Assembly (NCBI RefSeq): GCF_013408825.1
Contig: NZ_JACCBZ010000002.1
Coordinates: 124,001 to 188,000, forward strand
Direction of reading: 5' to 3'
DNA: 64,000 nucleotides
From: Mucilaginibacter tundrae
Lineage (GTDB): Bacteria > Bacteroidota > Bacteroidia > Sphingobacteriales > Sphingobacteriaceae
Under the pieces are notes generated by a model, which was given only the letters and a program-made list of their open reading frames with translations, had not been told where the DNA came from and searched no databases. Numbering within the stretch: the first letter of the stretch is position 1; every line of letters begins with the position of its first letter. This document shows, in pieces, positions 1-8,525 of the stretch. The position numbers were made by a program, and so were the translations under genes.

Positions 1-1647
1 TTTAGGTGTATTTAATAGCTTGCTTACAAGTGCCAATGTATTACCACCTACATCAACATTCCCCCTGAAATAAATAAAATCCCTATAGGTATTAAGTTTG
101 TTAGCATTTAACACATAGCTATATTGGCTGCCTGTTGTAAAAATTGTACGGCCAATAAGATACACGTACGAATACCTGTTTTGCTTTAATAATGAATCCT
201 GCGCAATAGGATCAATAGTACCTTTTGAAAACTCAACATCAATCGGCGTTATAATATGTTCTTTATCGGGGGTTTCAAAGAAATCATAAGTAATGGAATT
301 TATAAAACTTTGACGTTTAACTAATTGACTTTGATAAAACAGCGAGTAATTAGTTGAAAAAGTAGTGTGCGGTACGCCATACTTACCTGGTTTAGCAAAA
401 TTAAATGGGGATATGATACCAGGGAAGATCAAGCTCACACCCGAGCTAAAATCCTGGTTTTCAATTGCACCATTTGCTGCAGCATTAGCGCCTGTATTAA
501 ATAAAATACTCTCGTTAAGTTTTATCTGTAATATGGCTGCGCTTTTAAAAATATTTCTACTGGTGAAAGTATTGCCAATATTGTAACCATATTCCCCGGC
601 GTTGAACAAGAACTCCCCTTCCACGCGGTCTGACATCTTTTTAAGCGGTACAATATCTATTTTGGTATCCAGCCTGTTAGTGCTATCCGCCAGTTTAGTA
701 TAAGTTGGGTTGGGTACATTTCTGAAAACATTTAACTCTGATAACCGCGTAGTGGTTAGTGTTTGATTATCGATATTATATAGTTGTCCTTTTTTCTGAA
801 AAATATAGTCGGTAACAACATGTGGTTTAAACCTATGAGAAAAATCCACGAATCTGAATTGGGAATCAACCTGTATAGTATCGGCCTTACCCGCAGTTTT
901 ACCATTAGTGGTTGAAATAGTTATCAGTGTGTTATTGATCTTATAGATAGGATGTGCCGATTTACCTGCCGGGTTATCTATAATCATGGTTAAGTCCACT
1001 ACACCTTTATTGAAGGTAGAATCATAATTAAAGCTCATGTACTGACGGTAAAAATCGTAATAGCCGTTACGCTTCATCACGAGGTAAAACGCATCCCTAT
1101 CAGCCGACAAGCTATCAGTATCAAAGCGTTTTCCGGGGGCTACATTGGCAAATATTTCAGACGATCTTTTAACAAGGTTTGCCACTTTTGGGTCGGCTAT
1201 GCTATCAGTAAATTTTCTGATCCTGAACATCGGCCCTTCAACAGCAGTAAATATTAACTCGGCCTTTTTCTTTTTTATGTGGATAGAATCGGTGACCCTG
1301 GCTTTCAGATATCCTTTGTTTTGGATGTACTTTTCTATCTGAACACGTGAAAATTCTACCAGCGCGCTGTCTAATATAGCAGGAGGTTCACCAATATCCT
1401 TTTTACCATTTTTACTGAAGAGATAATAAATCTGCAGGTTGATAACATTGTTAGGTTGCTGTTCCTTATCTACATAATTTACCGCGTTAAGGGCAAACTC
1501 CTTATCCATGCCTTTAATGGTAATTTTACGCACGAGCGCTTGGTTAGGCTTTAATCTGCGGGTAAGGCTACAGTTTGAAAGCGTAAAAACCAGGAATATG
1601 CTTAATATTGTAAGGCGAAAATTATACCCGGTTAACAATGCTTTCAA
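1..1647 (-). CDS. BamA/TamA-family outer membrane protein, partial at window edge
   Basis: The frame is open on the minus strand from about 1647 to the window edge, so the C-terminal beta-barrel is missing. The N-terminus reads as a lipoprotein signal: basic start, hydrophobic stretch, then LSNCS with the lipidated Cys about 25 residues in. The mature part begins LTRRLKPNQALVRKI and continues with POTRA-like segments and barrel-like alternating strands (for example SGVSLIFPGIISPF). No ATG is available: an in-frame TAG lies just upstream, and the first usable start is TTG at 1645-1647. That start overlaps the divergent methylase gene by about ten bases. Proteins of this type insert or translocate outer-membrane proteins. 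Family call is good; the exact start is inferred. Confidence 0.78.
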   Translation of the reverse strand, partial: MKALLTGYNFRLTILSIFLVFTLSNCSLTRRLKPNQALVRKITIKGMDKEFALNAVNYVDKEQQPNNVINLQIYYLFSKNGKKDIGEPPAILDSALVEFSRVQIEKYIQNKGYLKARVTDSIHIKKKKAELIFTAVEGPMFRIRKFTDSIADPKVANLVKRSSEIFANVAPGKRFDTDSLSADRDAFYLVMKRNGYYDFYRQYMSFNYDSTFNKGVVDLTMIIDNPAGKSAHPIYKINNTLITISTTNGKTAGKADTIQVDSQFRFVDFSHRFKPHVVTDYIFQKKGQLYNIDNQTLTTTRLSELNVFRNVPNPTYTKLADSTNRLDTKIDIVPLKKMSDRVEGEFLFNAGEYGYNIGNTFTSRNIFKSAAILQIKLNESILFNTGANAAANGAIENQDFSSGVSLIFPGIISPFNFAKPGKYGVPHTTFSTNYSLFYQSQLVKRQSFINSITYDFFETPDKEHIITPIDVEFSKGTIDPIAQDSLLKQNRYSYVYLIGRTIFTTGSQYSYVLNANKLNTYRDFIYFRGNVDVGGNTLALVSKLLNTPK

Positions 1648-2387
1648 AATCGACTATCAGTTTATTAAAATCTTTACAACAAAAAAAGTTTCGCATTGAG
1701 CATGGCTTGTTTTTGGTTGAAGGCTACAAATCTGTAATCGATTTCGCGAATTCAGCCTATCAAATTGTAACAATTTACTATACAAATGCAATCGACCCAA
1801 AATTGCTGAATTTATCGGGAAAAATAAACTTTAATGAAATTTCATTAAGCGATTTAGAGAAAATAAGTTCATTAAGGTCGCCTCAGGAAATTATCGCATT
1901 GATTAAGATGCCTGAATGGCCCATATTGAAGGCTGAGGAATTAAAGGGAAAATTCGCCATCGCACTTGATGGAATACAAGACCCAGGCAATATGGGCACA
2001 ATCATACGTACGGCAGACTGGTTTGGCATACAGCATATAATTTGTTCGGCCGACACTGTAGATGTTTATAACCCAAAAGTGGTGCAAGCTACCATGGGCT
2101 CGCTGGCACATATTAGCATTTATTATGTTGAGCTGGCCGAGTTTTTAGAAACTATAAACACGCCGTTATTTGGGGCATTACTTGATGGATCAAATATTTA
2201 TAAAACAAATTTCGGCACTGAGGGACTGGTAATTATGGGTAACGAGGGCAATGGCCTGCGGCCTGAAATTATTAAACTTGTGCAAAAGGCGGTTACTATT
2301 CCACGTGGTGGTAATGCTGAATCATTAAATGTTGGGATAGCTACGGCCATATTTTGTTCAGAAATAAAGAGGAATTCCTACAAATAA
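1638..2387 (+). CDS. TrmH/SpoU-family RNA 2'-O-methyltransferase
   Basis: 249 residues. The N-terminal substrate-binding domain (about 1-95) begins MLSKSTISLLKSLQQKKFR, the usual start for this family, which supports this ATG. The SPOUT catalytic domain (about 100-245) shows motif 1 ALDGIQDPGNMGTIIRTA, motif 2 IMGNEGNGL and motif 3 IPRGGNAESLNVGIA, which form the trefoil-knot SAM site. It transfers a methyl group to a ribose 2'-OH in rRNA or tRNA; the exact target cannot be read from sequence. It is divergent from the BamA-like gene with overlapping start regions, and is followed by tRNA-Cys. Confidence 0.93.
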   Translation: MLSKSTISLLKSLQQKKFRIEHGLFLVEGYKSVIDFANSAYQIVTIYYTNAIDPKLLNLSGKINFNEISLSDLEKISSLRSPQEIIALIKMPEWPILKAEELKGKFAIALDGIQDPGNMGTIIRTADWFGIQHIICSADTVDVYNPKVVQATMGSLAHISIYYVELAEFLETINTPLFGALLDGSNIYKTNFGTEGLVIMGNEGNGLRPEIIKLVQKAVTIPRGGNAESLNVGIATAIFCSEIKRNSYK

Positions 2388-2390
2388 AAC

Positions 2391-2420
2391 TTGGCAGCCA
2401 AATAATTATTACTATTTTTG
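2391..2420 (+). promoter_or_regulatory. Bacteroidota sigma-A-type promoter of tRNA-Cys
   Basis: TTG at 2391-2393, a 19-base spacer, then TATTTTTG at 2413-2420. This fits the Bacteroidota consensus TTG-N19-TAnnTTTG, and the tRNA starts 16 bases downstream. Confidence 0.75.
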
Positions 2421-2435
2421 CAGCCTTGAAAAAAA

Positions 2436-2506
2436 GGTCGGGTGGCCGAGTGGCTAGGCAGAGGTCTGCAAAACCTTTTACAGCGGTTCGAATCCGCTCC
2501 CGACCT
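2436..2506 (+). tRNA. tRNA-Cys (GCA)
   Basis: 71 nt. Acceptor GGTCGGG (2436-2442) pairs with CCCGACC (2499-2505), with U73 (2506) as discriminator, the normal identity base for tRNA-Cys. The anticodon loop CTGCAAA has anticodon GCA at 2468-2470. The T loop is GGTTCGAATCC. The 3' CCA is not encoded. Confidence 0.95.
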
Positions 2507-2536
2507 CAAGGTAAAAAACATTAAAAATACAAGATC

Positions 2537-2710
2537 ATGGGCGTTACACGTTTAAAAAGAAAAGATAGAAAAAACAAAACTACTTCACGTTTAGAAGTTC
2601 AGTTTTTAAAGAATGCTACTAACCTTGAGTCGGGAAGCCGCTCAAAAGAGCCAAAACACAGCCAAATTGCTAAAAACAATGCTGCTTTGTTAATAGCTGC
2701 TGGTAAATAA
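2537..2710 (+). CDS. small basic conserved-looking protein (57 aa)
   Basis: ATG at 2537, TAA at 2708-2710. The product starts MGVTRLKRKDRKNKTTSRLE and ends LLIAAGK; it is rich in Lys and Arg, with no signal peptide or membrane segment. It lies 30 bases after tRNA-Cys and is followed by a terminator hairpin, so it may be co-transcribed with the tRNA. The composition suggests a nucleic-acid-associated protein, but no function is known to me. Confidence 0.75.
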   Translation: MGVTRLKRKDRKNKTTSRLEVQFLKNATNLESGSRSKEPKHSQIAKNNAALLIAAGK

Positions 2711-2734
2711 TTTAGCATTTATATAAGGGAACTA

Positions 2735-2766
2735 AATCCTGTTGGTAATAACCGGCAGGATTTTTT
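2735..2766 (+). terminator. rho-independent terminator after the 57-aa gene
   Basis: AATCCTGTTGG pairs, with two G-U wobbles, to CCGGCAGGATT across a short loop, followed by TTTTTT. Confidence 0.75.
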
Positions 2767-2787
2767 GCGTTTTATAGTTTCCCTTCG

Positions 2788-2869
2788 TCATTCTGAACGT
2801 AGTGAAAAATCTATCGATGGGCATTTACGCCACGTATAGCGGATAGATTCTTCACTACGTTCAGAATGA
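2788..2869. repeat. dispersed hairpin repeat, CATTCTGA family (copy 1)
   Basis: Arms of about 28 bases (left begins TCATTCTGAACGTAGTGAA; right ends TTCACTACGTTCAGAATGA) around a central spacer. The same family recurs at 4890, 9680, 39291 and 45850, with variants at 6664 and 40357. Confidence 0.85.
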
Positions 2870-2896
2870 TAGTAAGAGGAATTCTAAGAGTGTTTA

Positions 2897-3940
2897 TTAA
2901 GATTTCAAGACAGCTTTATTAATCCTGCTTATCAATCCTGGGCCTTCATAAATAAAGCCAGTGTAAAGTTGTACAAGTGATGCACCAGCCGCTAATTTCT
3001 CTAAAGCATTTTGGGGTGAGTGTATACCCCCTACCCCAATTATTGGGAATGCGCCTTTTGATTTTCCGGAAAGATATTTAATCACTTCGGTCGAACGTTT
3101 GGTTACGGGCTTACCGCTTAGTCCGCCGGCTTCGTTTTTTAATTTATCTGCGGAGATCAAGCCTTCTCTACTAATAGTGGTGTTTGTAGCGATCACGCCC
3201 GCTATGCCGCTTTGTTGTACGATCTCTACAATATCATCTAGTTGTGTATTGGTTAAATCGGGTGCTATTTTTAGCAATATCGGTCTACTTATGCCGTCTT
3301 TTGAATTCCGTTGCTGTAAGGTGCTTAGTAAATTCATTAGCGGTTCTTTTTCCTGTAATTCACGTAATCCGGGAGTGTTGGGCGAGCTGACGTTCACTAC
3401 GAAATAATCCACCAGATCAAATAACCTGTCGAAGCATTTGATATAATCGTTTACCGCTTCTTCGTTAGGAGTAACTTTATTTTTGCCAATATTACCACCG
3501 ATGATAATTCCTTTTTGAGATGCAGGGGCATTTTTGCGGTAGGCCGCGATATGCTCGGCCACTACATCCATCCCCATGTTATTAAAGCCCATACGGTTGA
3601 TCAAACCACCATCGGCAGGCAACCTGAACATGCGTGGCTTGGGGTTGCCATCCTGTGATAGTGGTGTAACCGTACCTACTTCGATAAAGCCGAAACCAAG
3701 GTTTGCCATTTCGCTGATCACGTCGGCATTTTTATCAAAGCCGGCAGCTAAACCAACGGGGTTTTTAAATTTCAGTCCAAAAACTTCCTTTTCCAAACGT
3801 GGGTCATTCAGCATCCATATGGCTCTGCTCAGGGCAGCGCCGCCGGGTATGCGGTTGAAACGTTTTAGGTTACGGGTTACAAAATAATGTACCTTCTCTG
3901 GGTCGAACTTAAATAGTATGGGTTTGAGCAAAAAATACAT
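2897..3940 (-). CDS. pyrD: dihydroorotate dehydrogenase (quinone), class 2
   Basis: 347 residues, normal for class 2 PyrD. It oxidises dihydroorotate to orotate in pyrimidine synthesis, passing electrons through FMN to the membrane quinone pool. The N-terminal helices (about 1-45, [20 protein letters not shown]) form the membrane and quinone site typical of class 2. FMN/substrate motifs include [35 protein letters not shown] (Ser is the class 2 catalytic base) and IIGVGGI near the C-terminus. It is a single gene, with a hairpin repeat just past its 3' end. Confidence 0.96.
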   Translation of the reverse strand: MYFLLKPILFKFDPEKVHYFVTRNLKRFNRIPGGAALSRAIWMLNDPRLEKEVFGLKFKNPVGLAAGFDKNADVISEMANLGFGFIEVGTVTPLSQDGNPKPRMFRLPADGGLINRMGFNNMGMDVVAEHIAAYRKNAPASQKGIIIGGNIGKNKVTPNEEAVNDYIKCFDRLFDLVDYFVVNVSSPNTPGLRELQEKEPLMNLLSTLQQRNSKDGISRPILLKIAPDLTNTQLDDIVEIVQQSGIAGVIATNTTISREGLISADKLKNEAGGLSGKPVTKRSTEVIKYLSGKSKGAFPIIGVGGIHSPQNALEKLAAGASLVQLYTGFIYEGPGLISRINKAVLKS

Positions 3941-4119
3941 GCCGCGAAGTTAGTGGTTTTTGTTAGTTGATGGTTCATGATTGGTGGTTCATAGTAATAC
4001 TTTTTTGTCTTTTTATTTTTGTATTGTGTAAATACACATCGCTAATTGAAAGAATAATTATATTAGCTGAACCAATTCGCGGCGCAACCGCGTTCGCGAA
4101 ATGAATTATAACATCTGTC

Positions 4120-4881
4120 ATGATACTAAAAAACAACCGCCGCAATTTTGTTAAAAACGCCGCAATTGGCGCTGTAGCCGCTTTGGCTATTCCTGATATT
4201 ATTTCATCGGCCTATGCTAAAGAGAACAGCAAAAAGGCGGTTATTAATGAGAACGATATTGTGCTTTTCCAGGGAGATTCCATCACCGAATGGGGACGCG
4301 ATAAAAACAAACATATGGCGAATGATTTTGGTTCGTTAGGTTCGGGATATGTATTGTTGACCGCGACTGAAGTTTTGCGGGATTACGCGACTAAAAATCT
4401 GAAGATATACAATACAGGCGTAAGCGGTAATAAGGTATTTCAACTGGCGGACAGGTGGGATACGGATACTATCGCTATAAAACCAAACGTATTAAGCATA
4501 ATGGTTGGGGTGAATGATTACTGGCACACGATTACATCAGGCTACAAAGGCACTCTTGATACATATAGAACGGATTATAAAAAATTATTAAAACGCACGC
4601 AACAGGCTTTACCCGGCGTAAAATTAATCATTGGTGAATCCTTCGCAATGAAGAACGTGAAAGCGGTTGATGATTCGTGGTATCCGGCTTTTGATGGTTA
4701 CCGCCAGGTGGCCCGTGAAATGGCAGATGAATTTGGCGCGGCATTTATCCCTTATCAAAGTGTGATGGATGAGGCTTTGAAACTGGCGCCGGCGACGTAC
4801 TGGTCGATTGACGGGGTGCATCCTACTCCTGCTGGTGCGAGTTTGATGGCGCAGGCATGGCTGAAGGCTGTGAAAGGGTAA
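4120..4881 (+). CDS. exported SGNH/GDSL-type hydrolase
   Basis: 253 residues. The N-terminus has a twin-arginine-like signal (NRRNFVKNAAIGAVAALAIP) with a cleavage-like region around AYA-KE. Blocks of the SGNH fold follow in order: LFQGDSITEWG (nucleophile Ser), NTGVSGNKV (Gly), MVGVNDYWH (Asn) and DGVHPTPAG (Asp-x-x-His). Such enzymes remove acyl or acetyl esters from carbohydrates, or hydrolyse lipids; the substrate is unknown. It stands alone between pyrD and a hairpin repeat. Export by Tat is inferred from the RR motif. Confidence 0.88.
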   Translation: MILKNNRRNFVKNAAIGAVAALAIPDIISSAYAKENSKKAVINENDIVLFQGDSITEWGRDKNKHMANDFGSLGSGYVLLTATEVLRDYATKNLKIYNTGVSGNKVFQLADRWDTDTIAIKPNVLSIMVGVNDYWHTITSGYKGTLDTYRTDYKKLLKRTQQALPGVKLIIGESFAMKNVKAVDDSWYPAFDGYRQVAREMADEFGAAFIPYQSVMDEALKLAPATYWSIDGVHPTPAGASLMAQAWLKAVKG

Positions 4882-4889
4882 AAGCGATT

Positions 4890-4962
4890 TGTCATTCTGG
4901 CACGAGAATCTATTGCAAACGTTGAGCAAAGTTCTGAGATTCTTCACTTCGTTCAGAATGAT
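4890..4962. repeat. dispersed hairpin repeat, CATTCTGA family (copy 2)
   Basis: Left arm GTCATTCTGGCACGAGAATCT and right arm AGATTCTTCACTTCGTTCAG plus AATGAT; the left arm is diverged from the family consensus. Confidence 0.75.
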
Positions 4963-5033
4963 AAACTGGATATCTTAACCGTCATTCTTAACTCATCATC
5001 GCAACTGTATTATGACTTTGTGTTGAGTACTTT

Positions 5034-5041
5034 TACCTTTG
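5034..5041 (+). promoter_or_regulatory. TAnnTTTG promoter element for the 130-aa membrane gene
   Basis: TACCTTTG lies 19 bases before the ATG at 5061. No well-spaced -33 TTG was found. Confidence 0.45.
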
Positions 5042-5060
5042 TTGCGGAAAAACATCTGCC

Positions 5061-5453
5061 ATGACAAAAAAATTGCTCAAAACGCTTTTCACAACGTTTA
5101 TTATATCAACCGTATTAAATATTGCCATCACTTGCATTTACTATTCGGCAACACAAAAAAACAGCGGGTACGACTATAAAACCATGCTACAGATGATTGC
5201 ATCCGGCGCGTTTTTATTAAATATTATATTATTGCTGATGGTGCTGCCAGTATTGTTTTTCTCGCTGCCCCACATTCGCAGCAGCATGCCAATGCGAATA
5301 CTGTTGTATTTTGCTGGGCCAGTCGTTTTTTTGATCACGGCTTCGCTTATGCACCTAGGGCCGATTAACAAGTTGTTCTATTTAGAAACCGGGCTAATAT
5401 TTATGTTAATTCATTCTATTCTTTATTTCAGATCAATCAAAAAGATAGTTTAA
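5061..5453 (+). CDS. small integral membrane protein, unknown function
   Basis: 130 residues with four predicted membrane segments: about 8-28 (LFTTFIISTVLNIAITCIYY), 47-68 (ASGAFLLNIILLLMVLPVLFF), 80-98 (ILLYFAGPVVFLITASLMH) and 106-124. There are no catalytic motifs. It lies upstream of purK on the same strand, but a separate TAnnTTTG element precedes each gene, so an operon is uncertain. I do not recognise the family. Confidence 0.7.
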   Translation: MTKKLLKTLFTTFIISTVLNIAITCIYYSATQKNSGYDYKTMLQMIASGAFLLNIILLLMVLPVLFFSLPHIRSSMPMRILLYFAGPVVFLITASLMHLGPINKLFYLETGLIFMLIHSILYFRSIKKIV

Positions 5454-5495
5454 GCTGCTTTACACATTGATTTAGGCTTTTTGAAAGATTTAGGG

Positions 5496-5503
5496 TAAAC
5501 TTG
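5496..5503 (+). promoter_or_regulatory. TAnnTTTG-like promoter element of purK
   Basis: TAAACTTG (one mismatch) ends 8 bases before the purK ATG. Confidence 0.45.
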
Positions 5504-5511
5504 CATTATAA

Positions 5512-6651
5512 ATGAAAACATTTTACGGAGACTTAAAACTCGGCATTTTAGGCGGTGGTCAGCTTGGCCGTATGCTGATACAACAGGCTATCAATTACAA
5601 TATTACCGTAAAGGTACTTGATCCGGATCGCGAAGCACCCTGCAAAAAATTGTGTGACGAATTTGTAGTTGGCTCGCTGAGTGATTACGAAACTGTTTAC
5701 AATTTCGGCAAAAAGGTGGATATGCTTACCATCGAAATTGAAAAGGTAAACGTAGAAGCTATGGAGCAGCTGGAAAAAGAAGGCGTATTGGTTTACCCGC
5801 AATCACGCATTATCAGGCTGATACAGGATAAAGGTTTACAGAAACAGTTTTTTAAAGAAAATGGTATCCCGACGGCTGATTTCAAGATCATATCCTCACC
5901 GCAGGAATTAAAAGAAAGCCACATCCCTTTTCCATACATACAAAAATTGCGCAGGGATGGTTATGATGGCAGGGGCGTTTACAAAGTTGTAAATGAATCA
6001 TACCTTGATAAAGCATTCACCGAACCAAGCCTGATTGAGCGCCTGATTGATTTTGAAAAAGAAATTGCCGTAATAGTTGCCCGTAATGAGAATGGCGAAG
6101 TAAAAACTTTCCCGATGGTGGAGATGGAATTTAATTCTGAAGCCAATTTGGTGGAGTTCCTTATCCAGCCTTCTACCCTGCCTTTTGAAATCCACCAGGA
6201 GGCTGAAAACATCGCTAAAAACATCGCGGAAACGCTTAAGATTGTGGGTATACTGGCAGTAGAAATGTTTTTAGATAAGCATGGCAAAATATTGGTGAAT
6301 GAGTTGGCTCCCCGTCCACATAATAGCGGGCACCAAAGTATTGAAGGTAACGTGGTTTCTCAATTTGAACAACATTTACGTGCTATTTTTAACCAGCCTT
6401 TGGGCGATACGGCTTGCCTTAACAATGCCATTATGGTTAACGTTTTAGGCGAAGTAGGTTACGAAGGTCCTGCGGTTTACAAAGGCATCGAAAAAATATT
6501 GAAATGCGCAGGCGTGTATGTACATTTATATGGCAAGGCGTTAACCAAACCCTTCCGCAAAATGGGGCATGTGACTATTGTTGATGCGGATAGGGAAAAG
6601 GCTATTGAGAAGGCGAAGTATGTCCAGGAGACGTTAAAAGTAATTAGTTAA
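5512..6651 (+). CDS. purK: 5-(carboxyamino)imidazole ribonucleotide synthase
   Basis: 379 residues, the usual PurK length. It uses ATP and bicarbonate to convert AIR to N5-CAIR in purine synthesis. ATP-grasp layout: Rossmann-like N-terminus (KLGILGGGQLGRMLIQQA), a central ATP-binding domain (IQDKGLQKQFFKENGIPTA, then KLRRDGYDGRGVYKV) and metal/phosphate residues around LVNELAPRPHNSGHQSIEG. Its partner purE lies 650 bases downstream; a hairpin repeat and a small membrane-protein gene separate the two. Confidence 0.97.
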   Translation: MKTFYGDLKLGILGGGQLGRMLIQQAINYNITVKVLDPDREAPCKKLCDEFVVGSLSDYETVYNFGKKVDMLTIEIEKVNVEAMEQLEKEGVLVYPQSRIIRLIQDKGLQKQFFKENGIPTADFKIISSPQELKESHIPFPYIQKLRRDGYDGRGVYKVVNESYLDKAFTEPSLIERLIDFEKEIAVIVARNENGEVKTFPMVEMEFNSEANLVEFLIQPSTLPFEIHQEAENIAKNIAETLKIVGILAVEMFLDKHGKILVNELAPRPHNSGHQSIEGNVVSQFEQHLRAIFNQPLGDTACLNNAIMVNVLGEVGYEGPAVYKGIEKILKCAGVYVHLYGKALTKPFRKMGHVTIVDADREKAIEKAKYVQETLKVIS

Positions 6652-6663
6652 ACTTTACCACAT

Positions 6664-6747
6664 GTCATTGCGAGCGATAGCGTGGCAAACTCATCGCTTT
6701 CAATATGCGAGCGACGAGTTTGCTTCGTCGTTCCTCCTCGCAATGAC
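6664..6747. repeat. dispersed hairpin repeat, GTCATTGCGAG variant
   Basis: GTCATTGCGAG and CTCGCAATGAC are exact inverted ends, with a further inner match (GGCAAACTC versus GAGTTTGC). It lies in the purK-purE gap. Confidence 0.8.
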
Positions 6748-6765
6748 ATAATGAAATAATATATA

Positions 6766-7215
6766 ATGCTTGAACTTAAATTTTACAAATCACCCTGGAA
6801 AGCAATTAAATTAATTTTGTTGTCTTTGCCATTTGTACTATTTAGTTTATATGATATTATTAGTCATAATCAAACAATGCCTTCCTCATTAAGTTGGTTT
6901 TGCCTTTGCTTCTTTGGGCTTGGAATTCCTTTAGGATTATTTAATCTGTTTGATCGTCGTCCTGAAATAATTGTTAGTGAAGTTGGGATATTTGACAGGA
7001 GAACTAATAAAGACTTTATTAATTGGGATGTAATTGAAGATGCATACATTAGAGACTTACATATAAGCCGAATATCAAGTCAAAAGTTCCTTTGTTTAGT
7101 ACTTAATCCCGATGCTCCTATACTTTTTAAGGCTAATAAAACCTTAATTAGATTTTCAGAAAATTTAGGATTTCAGGGTATTTCTATCGAATATAAGTCA
7201 ATTAAAAAAAAATGA
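6766..7215 (+). CDS. two-TM protein resembling STM3941-type membrane proteins
   Basis: 149 residues. Two hydrophobic segments (about 17-33, LILLSLPFVLFSLYDII, and 44-62, SWFCLCFFGLGIPLGLFNL) precede a soluble tail with a PH-like pattern (PEIIVSEVGIFDRRTNKDFINW, broken here as IIVSEVGIFD and INWDVIEDAYI). The layout recalls the STM3941 family, but that is from memory and weak. The codons are markedly more AT-rich than in purK and purE on either side, and the gene sits just after a mobile-looking hairpin, so it may be an insertion into a former purK-purE unit. Confidence 0.62.
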   Translation: MLELKFYKSPWKAIKLILLSLPFVLFSLYDIISHNQTMPSSLSWFCLCFFGLGIPLGLFNLFDRRPEIIVSEVGIFDRRTNKDFINWDVIEDAYIRDLHISRISSQKFLCLVLNPDAPILFKANKTLIRFSENLGFQGISIEYKSIKKK

Positions 7216-7299
7216 TTGGGGGAAATTTGGTGATTTTATAAAAGCTATGGCTCACGCCAACACCCTTACAAGAAAAAATCTATTATTAACCACTGAATT

Positions 7300-7797
7300 A
7301 TGAGCTCTACTCAACCAAAAATAGGAATTATAATGGGCAGCAAATCTGACTTGCATATTATGCAGGATGCTGCCGATGTTTTAAAAGAACTGGGTGTTGA
7401 TTACGAAATTACCGTAGTATCAGCTCACCGTACCCCTGACCGTATGTTCAGTTATGCACGTGCGGCGGCTGACCGTGGATTGAAGGTGATTATTGCTGGT
7501 GCGGGCGGTGCGGCACATTTACCGGGTATGGTGGCTTCGTTAACGCATTTACCGGTTATTGGCGTTCCTGTAAAATCAAGCAATTCCATTGATGGCTGGG
7601 ATTCTATCTTGTCTATCCTGCAAATGCCCAATGGTATCCCGGTTGCTACTGTAGCGTTAAATGCCGCTAAAAACGCGGGTATTTTAGCCGCGCAGATCTT
7701 ATCTACAGGCGATGAAACATTGGTTGCGAATTTGATCTTCTATAAAGAAGAATTGAAACGGAAAGTTGAGGAATCGGCAGCTGAGTTAGAAGATTAG
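7300..7797 (+). CDS. purE: N5-carboxyaminoimidazole ribonucleotide mutase
   Basis: 165 residues, the class I PurE length. It rearranges N5-CAIR to CAIR, the step after PurK. Active-site motifs are present: GIIMGSKSDLHIMQDA, VVSAHRTPDRMFSYA (catalytic His), IAGAGGAAHLPGMVASLT and GWDSILSILQMPNGIPV. The ATG at 7300 gives the standard N-terminus. Confidence 0.97.
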   Translation: MSSTQPKIGIIMGSKSDLHIMQDAADVLKELGVDYEITVVSAHRTPDRMFSYARAAADRGLKVIIAGAGGAAHLPGMVASLTHLPVIGVPVKSSNSIDGWDSILSILQMPNGIPVATVALNAAKNAGILAAQILSTGDETLVANLIFYKEELKRKVEESAAELED

Positions 7798-7853
7798 AGT
7801 TTCGAGATTAGTAAAATCAACACTCACTCAATGCTCATTCACTAAATCACTCA

Positions 7854-8417
7854 TTAATTTAGCGCAGGGTTTTCCGGGAAATTTGCAATGTGCGCGTAGC
7901 GTGTCCCCATACCTATTACTACGTCACGCCAAAGCGTATTTTCGTCATGCGTAAATAATGTATCCAGGCTGAATTTATTTGATACGATCCATACGTTTTC
8001 GCGCAACTCAGCATCTAATTGCCCTATTGTCCAACCAGAGTATCCGGTAAAAAATTTGATCTCGCTTTCTTTCAGTTGATATTGAGAGATCAAATCCTTT
8101 ACCACTTCAAAATCACCACCCCAAAAAACGCCGTCCCAAATTTCGATACCATTAGGAATAATGTCCGGGCGGTTGTGGAGGAAGTGCAGCGTATTTTTTC
8201 CTACCGGGCCGCCTACATATACTGGCATTTCTGAGTAGGAAGTGTCGGGTAAGATATCGCCTAACAAATACTCACTTTGGTGGTTCAATACAAAACCTAC
8301 AGCGCCGGATTCAGAATATTCTGTCAGGATAATAACAGAGCGCTTAAAATTAGGGTCCATCATAAATGGCTCTGATATTAATAAATGCCCAACCGCGGCT
8401 GATATTGAACTAAGCAT
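7854..8417 (-). CDS. YqgE/AlgH family protein
   Basis: 187 residues, the family's usual size. The N-terminal pattern GHLLISEPFMMDPNFKRSVI followed by GAVGFVLNHQS and VYVGGPVG is diagnostic of UPF0301/AlgH. The biochemical role of this family is not settled. It is convergent with purE and divergent from pdxH. The start at 8417 fits family N-termini closely (MLSSISAAVGHLL). Confidence 0.93.
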   Translation of the reverse strand: MLSSISAAVGHLLISEPFMMDPNFKRSVIILTEYSESGAVGFVLNHQSEYLLGDILPDTSYSEMPVYVGGPVGKNTLHFLHNRPDIIPNGIEIWDGVFWGGDFEVVKDLISQYQLKESEIKFFTGYSGWTIGQLDAELRENVWIVSNKFSLDTLFTHDENTLWRDVVIGMGTRYAHIANFPENPALN

Positions 8418-8512
8418 ATTTGTATAATTATAATGTTATAACAATCATCGTGAAAATATGTTCATTTTCCCAAAAATGAAACATATATCATATATACGGT
8501 TCATTTAATTAG

Positions 8513-8520
8513 TAAGTTTG
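8513..8520 (+). promoter_or_regulatory. TAnnTTTG promoter element of pdxH
   Basis: TAAGTTTG ends only 5 bases before the pdxH ATG (8526), implying a leaderless or nearly leaderless transcript. Confidence 0.6.
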
Positions 8521-8525
8521 CATTA

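Noticed and set aside
2436..2506. Additional tRNA or attachment site around tRNA-Cys
   Set aside because: No direct repeat of the tRNA 3' end and no integrase gene in the window; no sign of an integrated element.
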